DNA of 22,272 nt, from contig ONWI01000091.1 in assembly GCA_900321515.1 (NCBI GenBank), positions 1 to 22,272 of the forward strand, in the 5' to 3' direction. Within the stretch, counting starts at the first letter, position 1. Each line of letters opens with the position of its first letter. The DNA comes from an uncultured Eubacteriales bacterium. GTDB lineage: Bacteria; Bacillota; Clostridia; Oscillospirales; Acutalibacteraceae. Positions 22,202 to 22,272 of the stretch are shown here, piece after piece. The translations under genes and the position numbers were made by a program. The notes beneath the pieces are model-generated. The model did no database searches and was not told the origin of the DNA. It saw nothing but the letters and a program-made list of their open reading frames with translations.

Positions 22202-22238
22202 ATCCGCAGGTATTCATTAATGAAGCCCGCGGATTTTG
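22202..22238 (+). terminator. Probable terminator after the XRE regulator
   Basis: ATCCGC (22202-22207) pairs with GCGGAT (22229-22234), and an inner dyad TTCATTAATGAA (22213-22224) extends the hairpin. TTTTG follows. It lies about 90 bases after the regulator stop. Confidence 0.6.
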
Positions 22239-22246
22239 TCGTATAA

Positions 22247-22272
22247 GAGCCTGCTGACGAATCTCTCCACGC
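22247..22272. repeat. End of a second copy of the palindromic element (cut by window edge)
   Basis: The last 26 bases match 7637-7662 at 24 of 26 positions, including CTGCTGACG and ATCTCTCCACGC. The GAGCCTG start also resembles the outer end of the right arm of the first copy. The rest of this copy lies outside the window. Confidence 0.75.

Overview
The window looks like chromosome from an endospore-forming Clostridia member (Bacillota), probably in the Oscillospiraceae/Ruminococcaceae range. The reasons are a complete eight-gene spoIIIA sporulation operon, Firmicutes-type families (TrmK, RqcH, MtaB), strong Shine-Dalgarno sites, frequent TTG starts, vegetative promoters of TTGANN-17-TATAAT type, and moderately GC-rich genes separated by very AT-rich gaps. 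The taxonomic placement is an inference. Most of the content is core housekeeping and sporulation genes. I see no phage, CRISPR array, tRNA, rRNA or insertion sequence with a transposase.

Layout. (1) 153-2458, plus strand: nucleoside salvage, with deoD overlapping an uninterrupted fusion of phosphopentomutase (DeoB) and cytidine deaminase (Cdd). (2) 2408-7176, minus strand: an operon of two tandem paralogous leucine-rich-repeat lipoproteins (7176 down to 4525), a hairpin, then radA and a HAD-family hydrolase whose 3' end overlaps the end of deoB-cdd on the other strand. (3) 7294-7552: a perfect-consensus promoter and a small DUF1858 (CxxC) protein, followed by a degenerate repeat cluster and a roughly 180-bp palindromic MITE-like element. 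One end of a second copy closes the window at 22247-22272. (4) 7851-11131, plus strand: trmK, a Nif3-family gene and rqcH (ribosome-associated quality control), ending at a bidirectional terminator shared with a convergent RluD-like pseudouridine synthase. (5) 12182-12403: a divergent control region with a parS-like 16-mer and a possible sigma-E promoter. (6) 12404-17354, plus strand: spoIIIAA to spoIIIAH, encoding the mother-cell half of the feeding-tube (A-Q) channel. (7) 17536-21324, minus strand: an ABC-F ATPase and mtaB in one operon, then a PH-domain protein with its own promoter. (8) 21415-22272: an AT-rich gap, a lone small XRE-type regulator with its own promoter and inverted repeats, a terminator, and the repeat end.

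The genes form ordinary functional groups: nucleoside catabolism, DNA repair, tRNA/rRNA modification and ribosome rescue, and sporulation. The points most worth a second look are the DeoB-Cdd fusion, the palindromic repeat family, the parS-like site beside spoIIIA, the structured leader with a mini-ORF ahead of the ABC-F gene, and the LRR lipoprotein pair of unknown role. I did not find convincing evidence for a wholly new multigene system.
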